Assembly: GCA_963848335.1 (NCBI GenBank)
Contig: CAWKDD010000001.1
Coordinates: forward strand, 1-64,000
Source of the DNA: Chersky-840 sp963848335
Lineage (GTDB): Bacteria > Actinomycetota > Acidimicrobiia > Acidimicrobiales > UBA8190
Direction of reading: 5' to 3'
DNA: 64,000 bases
A program made the translations under genes and the position numbers. Positions within the stretch are counted from its first letter, which is position 1; each line of letters begins with the position of its first letter. Shown piece by piece: positions 1 to 8,394 of this stretch. The notes below the pieces were generated by a model. That model worked only from the letters and a program-made list of their open reading frames with translations, did not search any database and was not told where the DNA came from.

Positions 1-142
1 CACACCGATTATCGGGTGCCATGAGGCCCCTTGCCACCGGGTTGGACCTCAGGCGACTCCGGCACATACAGAACGGTGTCAGCCCGTTCCCTGGTGCAGG
101 ACCGTTCGTGGCACGCAGTAGCTTGGACGAGACCCTCCAACG

Positions 143-667
143 TTAGAACTTGAAGCGCGTTAGGCCACCCGGCTCCGTGCCCAAGACCACGGTCACTGAA
201 CGCGGCTCGATCCTATACACGTTCCAGGGCGGCGGTCCTTGCGAAGGTGCGTTGAACGGTGCAGTGATGCCGGCGCCTTCGTCGTGAAGCGCCGCCGGCC
301 AGCCATTGTCCGCCCACGCCTTAGCGATGCGCGCCAAGGTGCCGGAGTCGGTGATACGAGCTGCGACTCCCTCGAAGACTACGTCAGCGCCTCGGATCGA
401 CACAGCGATCGAACAGCGCTGATCGCGCTTGACGTTGCGGGCCTTTCGGGTATCGGCTCCAGTCTGGAACCAAAAGGTGCCGTCCAGCCAGATAGCGCCG
501 ACTGCGGTCACCTGGGGGCTCCCGTCCTCGTTGATCGTCGCCAGCCATGTCGTGCGTGCGTTGTGCGCGCCCGGTGCCGGCGACGATCTGGCGTCTAACT
601 GTTCGATGATAGTTTCCCATGGCACTGGCGGCAGCCCGTCTGCTGCACCCAGGTTGATGACCTCCAT
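143..667 (-). CDS. PPOX-fold (pyridoxamine 5'-phosphate oxidase family) flavoprotein
   Basis: A 174-residue split-barrel protein expected to bind FMN or F420. The family core is visible at residues 39-78: a strand pair reading TTWLATINEDGSPQVTAVG, then IWLDGTFWFQTGADTRKARN, then a strand with CSIAVSI. The ATG at 667 is chosen because GAGGAG lies just upstream; an in-frame extension to 838 has no family similarity. A second member of the same fold is encoded at 14407-14922. The gene stands alone, with empty flanks, so its substrate cannot be inferred. The family is known to include oxidases, F420-dependent reductases and heme-binding proteins. Confidence 0.85.
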   Translation of the reverse strand: MEVINLGAADGLPPVPWETIIEQLDARSSPAPGAHNARTTWLATINEDGSPQVTAVGAIWLDGTFWFQTGADTRKARNVKRDQRCSIAVSIRGADVVFEGVAARITDSGTLARIAKAWADNGWPAALHDEGAGITAPFNAPSQGPPPWNVYRIEPRSVTVVLGTEPGGLTRFKF

Positions 668-1177
668 AACGCGTCCTCTCCTCTTATTAGCGGCGGACTT
701 GTGACGACCGTCCAAACCTAGTGTCAGCACAGCGCATTTCACCCGTTTTGCTGCGGGCTGGAAGGGCGGAACTGCTTGACCTCGAGGGCGGGGTCCGGTG
801 ATCTGCTGGCTGTGCCCGCGCCATCCGGTAACGCGCAAGCGGAGAGCGGCGGCCAGGAGCCGACGCCGCCGCCTCCAACGCCTGGCATCCCGGTGACCAT
901 GACCGGACCGTCAAGGCGACCCTTCCGAACGGCCTCTGGGCCGACCATTGACAGCCCTCCCGTTGCGGTCTTGGGGTTTACGACCTTTGGCAGCCTCATT
1001 TTGTGGGATGCGTCAGTTGATGCTCGATCATGGCCTCCGGACAGTGGCGGACGTCACCCTGACCCCCCCCCGTTTGTGGCACGGTTACGCACCAACGAAG
1101 ATTGTCATAGACGCGATAAAGTAGTGATATTCGTTGGAATTCACCCCCGAGCTAAACTCGGACCTTCCGGAGAAACC
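668..1177. other. Non-coding gap, no gene recognised
   Basis: About 510 bases upstream of the PPOX gene. Open frames cross it on both strands, but their translations are proline/arginine-rich and resemble no family. No tRNA, hairpin terminator or repeat was seen. The next recognisable sequence is the acyl-CoA dehydrogenase tail at 1178. Confidence 0.5.
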
Positions 1178-1261
1178 CTATCCGAGCAGTCTCTTCGCGA
1201 TCACCACGCGCTGGATCTGGTTGGTGCCCTCGTAGATCTGGGTGTTCTCGACCCGTCCCTG
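1178..1261 (-). pseudogene. C-terminal remnant of an acyl-CoA dehydrogenase gene
   Basis: Read on the minus strand, this stretch encodes ENTQIYEGTNQIQRVVIAKR followed by LLG and a TAG stop at 1180-1178. That is the canonical C-terminus of acyl-CoA dehydrogenases; the EGTNQIQR block contributes to the FAD and subunit contact in the family. Only about 25 codons survive. Upstream of about 1261 the similarity stops abruptly and no other part of a dehydrogenase (for example a GGYGY block) is visible in any frame. It is a truncated gene end, probably left by a deletion or rearrangement. Confidence 0.8.
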
Positions 1262-1505
1262 GTTGGGAGCTTGACCCTGTCAGGGTGCACAGAACCCATT
1301 GTCGAGCGGTCAGTGGTCGTCTTCGGGCGCTCCGATCCCGGGTGTTCCCGACCGGCCTGAAGGTGGTATAGCGGGCCCCGTCAGGGCGCACACAACCGGC
1401 AGGTCCGGGCGGTATACGTCATCCGGTCTGGCGCTCGGAAGCAGGAGATCCCCGGTCGCCTCTCCAGACCTCACTGGGCCGTTCGTTCTTTGCCAGACTG
1501 GACCC

Positions 1506-2846
1506 GTGATCGAGGCCCCTGAAACGCACTACGCCAAGACACATGACGGCGTTCATGTGGCATACCAGGTAGTCGGAGAAGGTCCGATCGACATCGTTTT
1601 TGCCAACAGTTGGTGCTCTCACATAGAACTGTCCTGGGAAAATTCGACGATCGAGCGTTTCTATGAACGCCTGTCTTCCCTCGGCAGGTTGCTTCTGTTC
1701 GACAAACGAGGAACTGGTCTTTCCGACCCGATGACTGGCGTACCCACAATCGAGGACCGGATGGACGACATTCGAGCTGTCATGGACTCGGTGGGTTCCG
1801 AGCGGGCGGTTCTCTTCGGCACCTCAGAAGGCGGGGCTACCTGTTCCGTCTTCGCGGCGACCTATCCAGGACGAACGCTGGCGCTCGTGATGTTCAGTCC
1901 GTTCATCGTCGGTATCGCCGACGATGAGTGTCCATGGGCTTGGTCCGAGGAGGTCTGGGAGTTCCTGAGGTTCGCCATGGAGGAGACCTGGGGGACTCCC
2001 GAAGGCAGCGGCGTCGAGCTCGTTACTCCCAGCCTCACCGGCAATCAGCCCGCCAAAGAGTGGTACGGCCGCTACTACCGTGCTGCAGCTAGCCCGGCGA
2101 TTGCCGCGACGCTGCTGCGGGTGAATACAAAGATCGATATCAGGCCGGTGCTGCCCACGATCCAGGTCCCGACTCTGGTCCTCCATCGGGCCGACGAGAT
2201 CTGGGTCAACGTCAACTACGGCCGGTACGCAGCCGCCAAGATCCCCGGTGCAAAGCTCGTTGAACTGGAGGGGACTGATCACTTCCCCTGGGAGCAGGAT
2301 GCTGAGGCTGTGGTCGGTGAGATCGAACAGTTCCTGACTGGACGGAGATCAGCGCCAGAGAGCGATCGAGTGCTGGCCACAGTCATGTTCACCGACATCG
2401 TCGGTTCGACAAAGCGGGCAGTCGAGCTTGGCGATCACCGGTGGCATGTCTTGCTCGAGGAGCATCATCGCGTCGTCCGCAGCCAGCTCGACCGGTTCCG
2501 AGGAAGAGAGATCGACACCGCAGGCGATGGATTCTTGGCCACCTTCGACGGACCGGCCCGCGCCATCCGTTGCGCCCGTGAGATTTGCCGGTACGTCCAC
2601 AATCTGGGTATCGAGACGCGAGCGGGTATACACACCGGCGAAGTCGAACTCATTGGCGACGGCATCGGAGGAATCGCTGTCCACATCGGCGCGAGAGTGT
2701 CAGCCGTCGCGGGACCCGGTGAAGTTCTGGTTTCGCGGACCGTAGTCGATCTCGTCGCCGGTTCCGGCATCGAGTTCGAGGAGCAAGGTGAGCACGAACT
2801 TAAGGGCGTACCGGGCACCTGGAAACTGTTCGCCGTCTCTGGTTGA
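1506..2846 (+). CDS. Alpha/beta-hydrolase fused to class III adenylate/guanylate cyclase
   Basis: A 446-residue two-domain protein. Residues about 8-278 form an alpha/beta-hydrolase with nucleophile Ser107 in GTSEGG, Asp230 and His259 (GTDHF) as the likely triad. Residues about 285-446 are a class III cyclase catalytic domain: metal-binding Asp297 in MFTDIVGST and Asp341 in TAGDGF, and Arg397 in GIAVHIGARV. In that last motif the usual transition-state Asn is replaced (His393 or Gly395), as is common in this subgroup. The architecture is that of mycobacterial Rv1900c (LipJ). GTG 1506 is chosen because the hydrolase fold begins directly after it; the upstream frame is unlike protein. It may make cAMP or cGMP in response to a small ester or ligand, but the hydrolase substrate is unknown. 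Confidence 0.9.
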   Translation: MIEAPETHYAKTHDGVHVAYQVVGEGPIDIVFANSWCSHIELSWENSTIERFYERLSSLGRLLLFDKRGTGLSDPMTGVPTIEDRMDDIRAVMDSVGSERAVLFGTSEGGATCSVFAATYPGRTLALVMFSPFIVGIADDECPWAWSEEVWEFLRFAMEETWGTPEGSGVELVTPSLTGNQPAKEWYGRYYRAAASPAIAATLLRVNTKIDIRPVLPTIQVPTLVLHRADEIWVNVNYGRYAAAKIPGAKLVELEGTDHFPWEQDAEAVVGEIEQFLTGRRSAPESDRVLATVMFTDIVGSTKRAVELGDHRWHVLLEEHHRVVRSQLDRFRGREIDTAGDGFLATFDGPARAIRCAREICRYVHNLGIETRAGIHTGEVELIGDGIGGIAVHIGARVSAVAGPGEVLVSRTVVDLVAGSGIEFEEQGEHELKGVPGTWKLFAVSG

Positions 2847-3374
2847 CACACCAGTCGAAAGGTGGGGTTCCCGGTCGAGTTATGCTCAGGGTCGGGACGG
2901 GCTCCGATAGCGCATGATTGACGCTATGCGCTCCGGGTATCTTCCCCAGTGTCCGATAGATTGCACCGGAATCGGGTAACTGGGCCGATTGGCGACCGCT
3001 CGGTATCCGCGTCGCCGAGCGATTGCGCGTGGGTCGAATCGGGAGGCCGGTCCGCGAATGCGGCAGCGGCGGACCATGCGTCACCCCTCTTTCGCCCACC
3101 CTCGTCACGTGATCTCGACCGGTCTGAGGGCGTCAGGCCAGGCTGGTACCAGTCCAGATGCAGCCTGGAAGGGCCAGTTCAACAGCTAGATCTGATTCTG
3201 GCACCGAACCGCACGGCTGTGATCCTGCCGATAACCTCTGGGGTACGAACGGGTCTGGTGGGGGTCGAAGCAGATGACTGACGTCCACAAGGGCCTAGCC
3301 TTTACGAGTGATGGAAACGCCAGCTTGGCCACGACAAGCCCTCCGCCACCTCCGCATCGGTACGGCCTGACTCG
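2847..3374. other. Non-coding gap, no gene recognised
   Basis: About 530 bases between the cyclase fusion and the secreted neocarzinostatin-like gene. Short open frames here are arginine/serine-rich shadows. I see no strong hairpin, tRNA or repeat. It presumably contains the promoter of the gene at 3375, but no convincing -10/-35 pair stands out. Confidence 0.45.
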
Positions 3375-3953
3375 ATGACAACCCGTCGGGCGAGGGTGCG
3401 GTGCTCTTCTCTCTACGTCCGGATTGCGCTTGCTATCGCGCTTTTCATGGGGATTGCTGTGTTCCTGCCCATCGCCCCCGCTGGTGCAAACGGGAGGTTG
3501 AATGTGATCCCAGCTACCGGTCTGGTTCCGAGGCAGGTCGTCACGGTCACGGGCACCGGTCTAGCCAATCACGCGTACGGCTACGTCCTGGAGTGCAATG
3601 ACACCCCCGGGGAGCCCACAGTCCCGGTTGGCCCGCCTTTCGACCGTTCGCTTCCCGTGGGATGCAGCCCACCCTCGCTGAAGCAGATTGTTTCGACGTC
3701 TGCGGCCGGGGTTTTGTCATCTGGCTTCAAGGTCCGCGGTGGCGACAAGGTGGGACCTCCTTGTGGGATGTCGCAAGTCCTCGGACGCTGTGTCCATAGT
3801 GATTCAAGTGGCAATCATCCGAGGGCTGATGCGCACAACTATCCGTGTCCTCCGACGGCCGCGGAGAGAGCGATTAGGGCTGCTTGCTCACTGGTCTTCT
3901 ATGATACCGCCGGTCAGGTGGTGTCGACACCCATCTCCTTCCGGGTTGGCTAA
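3375..3953 (+). CDS. Secreted neocarzinostatin-family-like protein
   Basis: A 192-residue exported protein. Residues 1-38 are a signal peptide: an Arg-rich start, a hydrophobic core IALAIALFMGIAVFLPIA and an A-x-A cleavage region ending PAGA. The mature part begins with an immunoglobulin-like strand pattern, PATGLVPRQVVTVTGTGL, followed by YVLECN and a C-terminal ACSLVFYDTAGQ, which fits the apo-neocarzinostatin/macromomycin fold. There are several Cys residues (near 73, 96, 129, 137, 158 and 171), so disulfides are likely. Classical members sequester enediyne chromophores, but no enediyne synthase gene is in view, so carriage of a small molecule or a structural role is only a possibility. 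No strong ribosome binding site was seen before the ATG. Confidence 0.7.
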   Translation: MTTRRARVRCSSLYVRIALAIALFMGIAVFLPIAPAGANGRLNVIPATGLVPRQVVTVTGTGLANHAYGYVLECNDTPGEPTVPVGPPFDRSLPVGCSPPSLKQIVSTSAAGVLSSGFKVRGGDKVGPPCGMSQVLGRCVHSDSSGNHPRADAHNYPCPPTAAERAIRAACSLVFYDTAGQVVSTPISFRVG

Positions 3954-4240
3954 CGCCGCGGAACATTGACTCGGTAGCTTGAGCGCTCCTAGCTCTTTGA
4001 GAGAGAGCCCACAGGTGCACTCCACCCCAGTGCACAAGATTGCGGGTCCCGTCGACAGGTTAGGTCCGCGGGCGAGGAGTCGAAGCTCCCCCGCAGGGGA
4101 TACCGATCGCATCGTGTATTCGTCTGACCGGACCTGGAAGGGCGCCCTCCGGCGCCCGCCGCCGGGGGTCCAGTCCGCACTGTATTCGCGCCGGATACCT
4201 ATCCCACCGGTGCGTCACAGCCCCCATCATGCTGGTGACG

Positions 4241-4471
4241 ATGACCGAGCATGCGCGAGCCCTGGCCGAGGGCCGAGCCGCACACCGGGCGTACCGGAGT
4301 GCGCTCCTCCAGGCCCGGACTCCTCGTGGAGAGACTCCCGCAAAGAGGAACCCGCAGACCGTCACCAAACTCCGCCAACGGGTCAAGGCCGCCGATGCCC
4401 GGTTAGCAGCGTTCCACCCGGGGTCGGAGCGCCCCTCAGAGAAAACGGCCCGAGCCAACCACAGCGAATAG
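4241..4471 (+). CDS. Small hypothetical helical protein
   Basis: A possible 76-residue, Ala/Arg-rich helical protein beginning MTEHARALAEG; a second segment near residues 43-62 (TVTKLRQRVKAADARLAAF) looks like an amphipathic helix. I do not recognise a family. The ribosome binding site is weak, and another in-frame ATG lies four codons upstream at 4229. It lies just before the formate dehydrogenase gene on the same strand but about 75 bases away, so co-transcription is possible and not shown. It could be a chance open frame. Confidence 0.4.
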   Translation: MTEHARALAEGRAAHRAYRSALLQARTPRGETPAKRNPQTVTKLRQRVKAADARLAAFHPGSERPSEKTARANHSE

Positions 4472-4546
4472 GGTCTGAACTCTGAGTTGATATCTCAGTC
4501 CTGGCGAGTTTGCATTTCCTTGATCTGAACGAACGAAGGAAAAGAA

Positions 4547-5746
4547 ATGGCGAAGATTGTCTGCGTTCTATATGAGGACCCCGTCGACGGCTACCCGACG
4601 ACCTACCCTCGCGATGAAATCCCCACGGTGGAGTACTACCCAGGGGGCCAGACAGTGCCGTCACCCAGAGCCATCGATTTCACGCCGGGTCAGCTCCTGG
4701 GCAGCGTGTCGGGCGGGCTGGGCCTGCGCCGGTTCCTTGAGAATCAAGGCCACACGTTGGTGGTGACCTCAGAGAAAGATGGACCCGATTCGGTTTTCGA
4801 GCGCGAGTTAGTAGACGCCGACGTCGTGATCTCCCAGCCGTTTTGGCCCGCCTATCTGACCGCCGAGCGCATCGCCAGGGCATCCCGCCTGAAGCTCGCA
4901 GTGACCGCTGGCATCGGGTCCGACCACGTCGACCTCCAAGCAGCCATGGAGCATGGCATCACTGTCGCCGAGGTGACCTACAGCAACAGCATTAGCGTCT
5001 CCGAGCATGTCGTGATGATGATCCTGGCGCTGGTGCGAAACTACATCCCTTCCTACCAATGGGTGGTCGATGGTGGGTGGAACATCGCCGACTGCGTGGA
5101 GCGTTCATACGACCTTGAGGCCATGGTCGTCGGCACGGTGGGCGCTGGTCGGATCGGCACCGCTGTACTTCGGCGTCTCAAGCCCTTTGACGTGGACCTC
5201 CACTACACCGACCGCTACCGATTGCCCGAGGAGCTGGAACGCGAGCTAGGACTCACCTATCACACCACGGCAGTGTCGCTGGTGGAGATGTGCGACGTCG
5301 TCACCATCAATACGCCGCTTCATCCAGAAACCGAGGGTATGTTCGACGATGTCCTCATCGCTCGCATGAAGCGCGGCGCCTACATCGTCAACACCGCTCG
5401 CGGCAAGATTTGCGATCGAGACGCCATTGCTCGGGCTCTCGCTAGTGGGCAACTTGCCGGGTATGCGGGCGACGTCTGGTTCCCCCAACCTGCACCGCGG
5501 GACCACCCCTGGCGCACCATGCCCCACCACGGCATGACGCCGCACATCTCGGGCACCTCGCTGTCCGCTCAGGCTCGCTATGCGGCAGGCGTGCGCGAGA
5601 TCCTGGAGTGTTGGTTCGATGAGCGCCCCATCAGGGAGGAGTACCTGATCGTGGACCGCGGGAGCCTCGCCGGTACCGGCGCTCACTCCTACAGCCCTGG
5701 CGACGCCACGGGGGGTTCGGACGAGGCGACACGATTCAGGGGCTGA
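4547..5746 (+). CDS. fdh: NAD+-dependent formate dehydrogenase
   Basis: A 399-residue cofactor-free (non-molybdenum) formate dehydrogenase oxidising formate to CO2 with NAD+. It is full length and collinear with the Pseudomonas sp. 101 enzyme, offset by one residue. Visible are Asn147 in SNSIS, the nucleotide-binding GAGRIG (199-204), Asp222 that selects NAD over NADP, Arg285 in NTARGK, and His333 in TPHISGTS next to a partner Gln. The C-terminus ends with the typical GTGAHSYSPGDATGGS. The ATG follows AAGGAAAAG. An imperfect palindrome, CTGAG-N7-CTCAG (4482-4498), lies upstream and could be an operator. The gene is monocistronic, with a strong terminator behind it. A role in formate detoxification or NADH supply is inferred. 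Confidence 0.96.
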   Translation: MAKIVCVLYEDPVDGYPTTYPRDEIPTVEYYPGGQTVPSPRAIDFTPGQLLGSVSGGLGLRRFLENQGHTLVVTSEKDGPDSVFERELVDADVVISQPFWPAYLTAERIARASRLKLAVTAGIGSDHVDLQAAMEHGITVAEVTYSNSISVSEHVVMMILALVRNYIPSYQWVVDGGWNIADCVERSYDLEAMVVGTVGAGRIGTAVLRRLKPFDVDLHYTDRYRLPEELERELGLTYHTTAVSLVEMCDVVTINTPLHPETEGMFDDVLIARMKRGAYIVNTARGKICDRDAIARALASGQLAGYAGDVWFPQPAPRDHPWRTMPHHGMTPHISGTSLSAQARYAAGVREILECWFDERPIREEYLIVDRGSLAGTGAHSYSPGDATGGSDEATRFRG

Positions 5747-5807
5747 TCCACTCCGTTGGCATCAACCATCCTCTACGTGCGGGTACCGGTCGACGTCTGG
5801 CAGGAAG

Positions 5808-5849
5808 CCGTCCCCCGGGAGCCAGAGTCGTCAGCCTCCCGGGGGACGG
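5808..5849. terminator. Bidirectional stem-loop between convergent fdh and GYD-domain gene
   Basis: A perfect 14-bp inverted repeat: left arm 5808-5821 (CCGTCCCCCGGGAG), 14-base loop, right arm 5836-5849. It covers the last codons and stop of the minus-strand gene that ends at 5831 and lies 61 bases past the fdh stop. There is no T-run, which is usual for high-GC actinobacterial terminators. The convergent position fits termination from both sides. Confidence 0.8.
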
Positions 5850-6151
5850 TAGGTCGTCTTCTTGGCCGCAGCGGCATCCACCTCTGCAGGTGTGAGGAGC
5901 ACCACGGTCTGCACCTTGGCTCCACCCCCAGCGCTCACGGTTAGCGCCGCCGCAGCAACGGAGACATTGTCAGGGTAATCGGCCACGACGTAGACATCAG
6001 TGTCACCGAAGGCGAAGTAGAAGGACTCGATCTTCCCACCGAGGCCCTCGATCGCCTGGGTGGCCGCCGCGACCCGGGCCGAGCCCCCCTCGGACTTGAC
6101 TCCCTTGATCCCGTCAAGGGTGTAGCTCACTTCAAGTAGATACTTCGGCAT
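5831..6151 (-). CDS. GYD domain protein
   Basis: A 106-residue alpha/beta protein matching the GYD family: it opens MPKYLLEVSYTLDGIKGV and continues with GGKIESFYFAFGDTDVYVVA, the strand-helix pattern shared by this ferredoxin-like family, with AALTVSAGGGAKVQTVVLLT near the end. The ATG at 6151 is preceded by GAGGAGG. The biochemical role of the family is not established. It lies downstream of the GDSL lipoprotein on the same strand, 122 bases away, and its 3' end is inside the terminator hairpin shared with fdh. Confidence 0.85.
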   Translation of the reverse strand: MPKYLLEVSYTLDGIKGVKSEGGSARVAAATQAIEGLGGKIESFYFAFGDTDVYVVADYPDNVSVAAAALTVSAGGGAKVQTVVLLTPAEVDAAAAKKTTYRPPGG

Positions 6152-6273
6152 GAGGCCTCCTCGTGAGATAGGCCTGCCCACCATATTCGGATGGCTCCCG
6201 CCTTGCTCAGGAGGAGTGGCGGCTATTCGCTGTCGGGGGCCTGGAAGGCGTAAGCAGTTGCGATCAGCAGACC

Positions 6274-7215
6274 TTAGGAGTGTGACACCTTGGCGTACTC
6301 GGTAGCGATCTGCTGGCCGATGAAGGTGTAGCCGGCCGTGTTGGCGTGGATGTGACCCTGAGAGCAGTACCAGGTGAGCATGCATACCTCGGCCACTGCC
6401 TTGGGGATCGTCCCGTAGGGCGCGAAGGTGGTCAGGTTGGTCAGTGCGGTGTATGCGCCGGTGGCCGCCGTGATGTCTAGGAACGTGCCTCCTGCCCCGG
6501 TGTAGGCGGTTTTGAGGGCCGGGTTGAAGAGGCTCTGGAAGGCGGTCACCGACAGCGTGGCCAGATCGCGGTCGGTCTTGCCCGGAGGGTAGACCCACAG
6601 CCCGAGGAACACATCTGGGTAGGTGAGCCCGATGATGGGCACCCCGGCACCGGCGGCCGAGCGCAGCCCGCGGGCCAGGACGGTGACGTTGGCTTTTATG
6701 GTGCCCAGAGCGGTGATCACGCAGGAGACGGGGTTTGCGGCCGTGACACACGAGGTGATGTCGTTGCCGCCGATGGACACCGTGACGAGGCCGATGGACC
6801 CTTTGTGTGCCCTGATGAACGCCTCGGCGGCGACCGCCTGAGACATGCTCGCGTAGGGCACCGAGTCCGTGGCCGCACCCGGTCCATAGGGAGCCGTGCA
6901 CCCGTTGGTGTGGAGGATCGAAGCCGTGGTGGCCCCGCTGCAACCGAAGCTCTCCAGCTTCAGGTTCTCCTTCTGAGCGACGTAGGCGGTGTACCCGGCG
7001 GTAGCACCCGGTGTGGGTGAGGGCTGGTAGCCCACCGAGTAGGAGTCTCCGATCGAGACGTAGTACCTGAGGGGGGTCGCGGAACGCACCGGGGTGTCGG
7101 AATGAGCCGTCGAACACCCGGTCACCAGCAAGGCCAGCGAGATCGTGCCCAAGAACCCAGAGTGCCCGTTCAACGCTGCTCTCCATGTCACGCTCGAACA
7201 ATCCCAGAGTCTCAC
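6274..7215 (-). CDS. SGNH/GDSL hydrolase lipoprotein
   Basis: A 313-residue exported esterase or lipase-like enzyme. A hydrophobic stretch ends in the lipobox LVTGC with Cys34 as the lipidated residue, so the protein should be anchored to the outer face of the membrane. Block I is SIGDSYSVGY with nucleophile Ser58, block III is SIGGND near residue 150, and block V is HIHANTAGY near the C-terminus with the catalytic His. All SGNH landmarks are present, so activity on an ester is likely; the substrate is unknown. The long N-terminal section before the hydrophobic core suggests that a GTG a few codons downstream could be the real start. Confidence 0.88.
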   Translation of the reverse strand: MRLWDCSSVTWRAALNGHSGFLGTISLALLVTGCSTAHSDTPVRSATPLRYYVSIGDSYSVGYQPSPTPGATAGYTAYVAQKENLKLESFGCSGATTASILHTNGCTAPYGPGAATDSVPYASMSQAVAAEAFIRAHKGSIGLVTVSIGGNDITSCVTAANPVSCVITALGTIKANVTVLARGLRSAAGAGVPIIGLTYPDVFLGLWVYPPGKTDRDLATLSVTAFQSLFNPALKTAYTGAGGTFLDITAATGAYTALTNLTTFAPYGTIPKAVAEVCMLTWYCSQGHIHANTAGYTFIGQQIATEYAKVSHS

Positions 7216-7245
7216 ATGACAACCTAATCGGGGCGCATCCGATGC

Positions 7246-7740
7246 TCAGGCTCGTCGACGCTCGTCCGCCGAGAGTTCCTGGTCTGATGGCGTGATCAAG
7301 AAGACATCCCTGGCGATGCGCTCCATGCCTCCACCGAGCCCGCAGACAACCCCGCTGCAGAAGTCGATGATGCGGCGCTTGAGTTCACGGTCCGCCGTCT
7401 GGAGGTTCACGATCACCGGCTGACCCGCCATGATGCCATCGGCGATCTGCTTGGCGTCGGCGAACTCGGTGGGCGTGACGGCGTCGACATGGGGACTCAG
7501 TGAAGTCGAGTACGTAGGCCTCTTGCGAGTGGTGACCAACACATGGGAACTCTGTGTCCGTTCCAGTGGGGTCACCGTCTGCACCGGCCGGGTGGGCAAG
7601 AGTCCTTCCTCATCACCCAAGTCGTAGGGGTGGAGGAGCGTGTCAAGGTGTTCCTCGGGGACGGGCCGTACGTCGTCGTCATACTCGTCTTCCGTAAGCC
7701 CGAGGTAGTTCATGCCCCGCTTGAGGAATCCAGTGGCCAC
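7246..7740 (-). CDS. sepF: SepF-like cell division protein (outside any division cluster)
   Basis: A 164-residue SepF homolog. Residues 1-15 (VATGFLKRGMNYLGL) form the amphipathic membrane-targeting helix, an acidic linker follows, and residues about 85-155 are the SepF core: a strand at PVIVNLQTAD, then RRIIDFCSGVVCGLGGGMER and VFLITP. Known SepF proteins polymerise and tether FtsZ to the membrane. GTG 7740 is used because GGAGG precedes it and the amphipathic helix begins there. The gene is not next to ftsZ or a ylm/dcw cluster, so it is probably a second SepF copy. It is monocistronic, with empty sequence upstream. Confidence 0.88.
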   Translation of the reverse strand: MATGFLKRGMNYLGLTEDEYDDDVRPVPEEHLDTLLHPYDLGDEEGLLPTRPVQTVTPLERTQSSHVLVTTRKRPTYSTSLSPHVDAVTPTEFADAKQIADGIMAGQPVIVNLQTADRELKRRIIDFCSGVVCGLGGGMERIARDVFLITPSDQELSADERRRA

Positions 7741-8394
7741 TAGGCACCTCCTTGGAGCTTGAGGGTACTGGGCCACAGACGCGAATCGTTGGATCGGGAA
7801 TAAGGGATGCCCGACACGAGCGACTCACCCGTACATTGACGATCTGAGGCCTGCACCTGGATGGCCTTCTTTATAGATCCCCATTCGTTCGCGAAAAGCC
7901 GCCTACGAGGAACTCGTCTTAGTCCTCGCGCGGGTACTCCAGCACCATCGACCGCATCCCCTGCCCGCGCGGCCCCACGTGCAGATGGCCATTGGTCGAC
8001 GGGTCCACTATCACCCGTTCGGTCATCCCGGGCGGGAATGGTGGCCTCACTTTCCCCTCACACTGGTCGCCCCGTGTTTTTGGATCCACGCGGCGAGAGC
8101 GCCCGGCACAATCGGCCCGTGAGCGATTGCGATCGACTCACCCGCCCCCGACGTCGCCTGCACCGCTGTGGCCACCCAAATGAGGCGGCGTGCCGATCGT
8201 AGAGAGCGTTTCCTCCGAGTTGGACCATGCTAGCGTCAATGACACCGGCTATGCGTACTGAGGCATCGGGCACGATGGCGGGGTGGTCATCCGCCTCTCG
8301 ATTCAGCCATCCACGATCCGACTGTGCGGAATGGGTCGAGACGCGCCAACTCTGTCCCGGCTGAGCATCCTGGCATCTTCTAGAATCAAGGCGC
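7741..8394. other. Non-coding gap, no gene recognised
   Basis: About 650 bases between divergently transcribed sepF and the DUF2505 gene, so it should carry both promoters. Short open frames on both strands are Arg/Ser/Pro-rich and resemble nothing. An 8-base palindrome, TTCTAGAA, sits just before the DUF2505 start. No RNA gene was recognised. Confidence 0.5.

Noticed and set aside
776..1360. Plus-strand open frame over the acyl-CoA dehydrogenase remnant
   Set aside because: Translation is Pro/Ser-rich without family similarity, and the real signal is the minus-strand YEGTNQIQR remnant.
3000..3060. tRNA T-arm like sequence (GGTCGAATCGGG)
   Set aside because: The invariant GGTTCGAATCC pattern is not met and no cloverleaf could be drawn around it.
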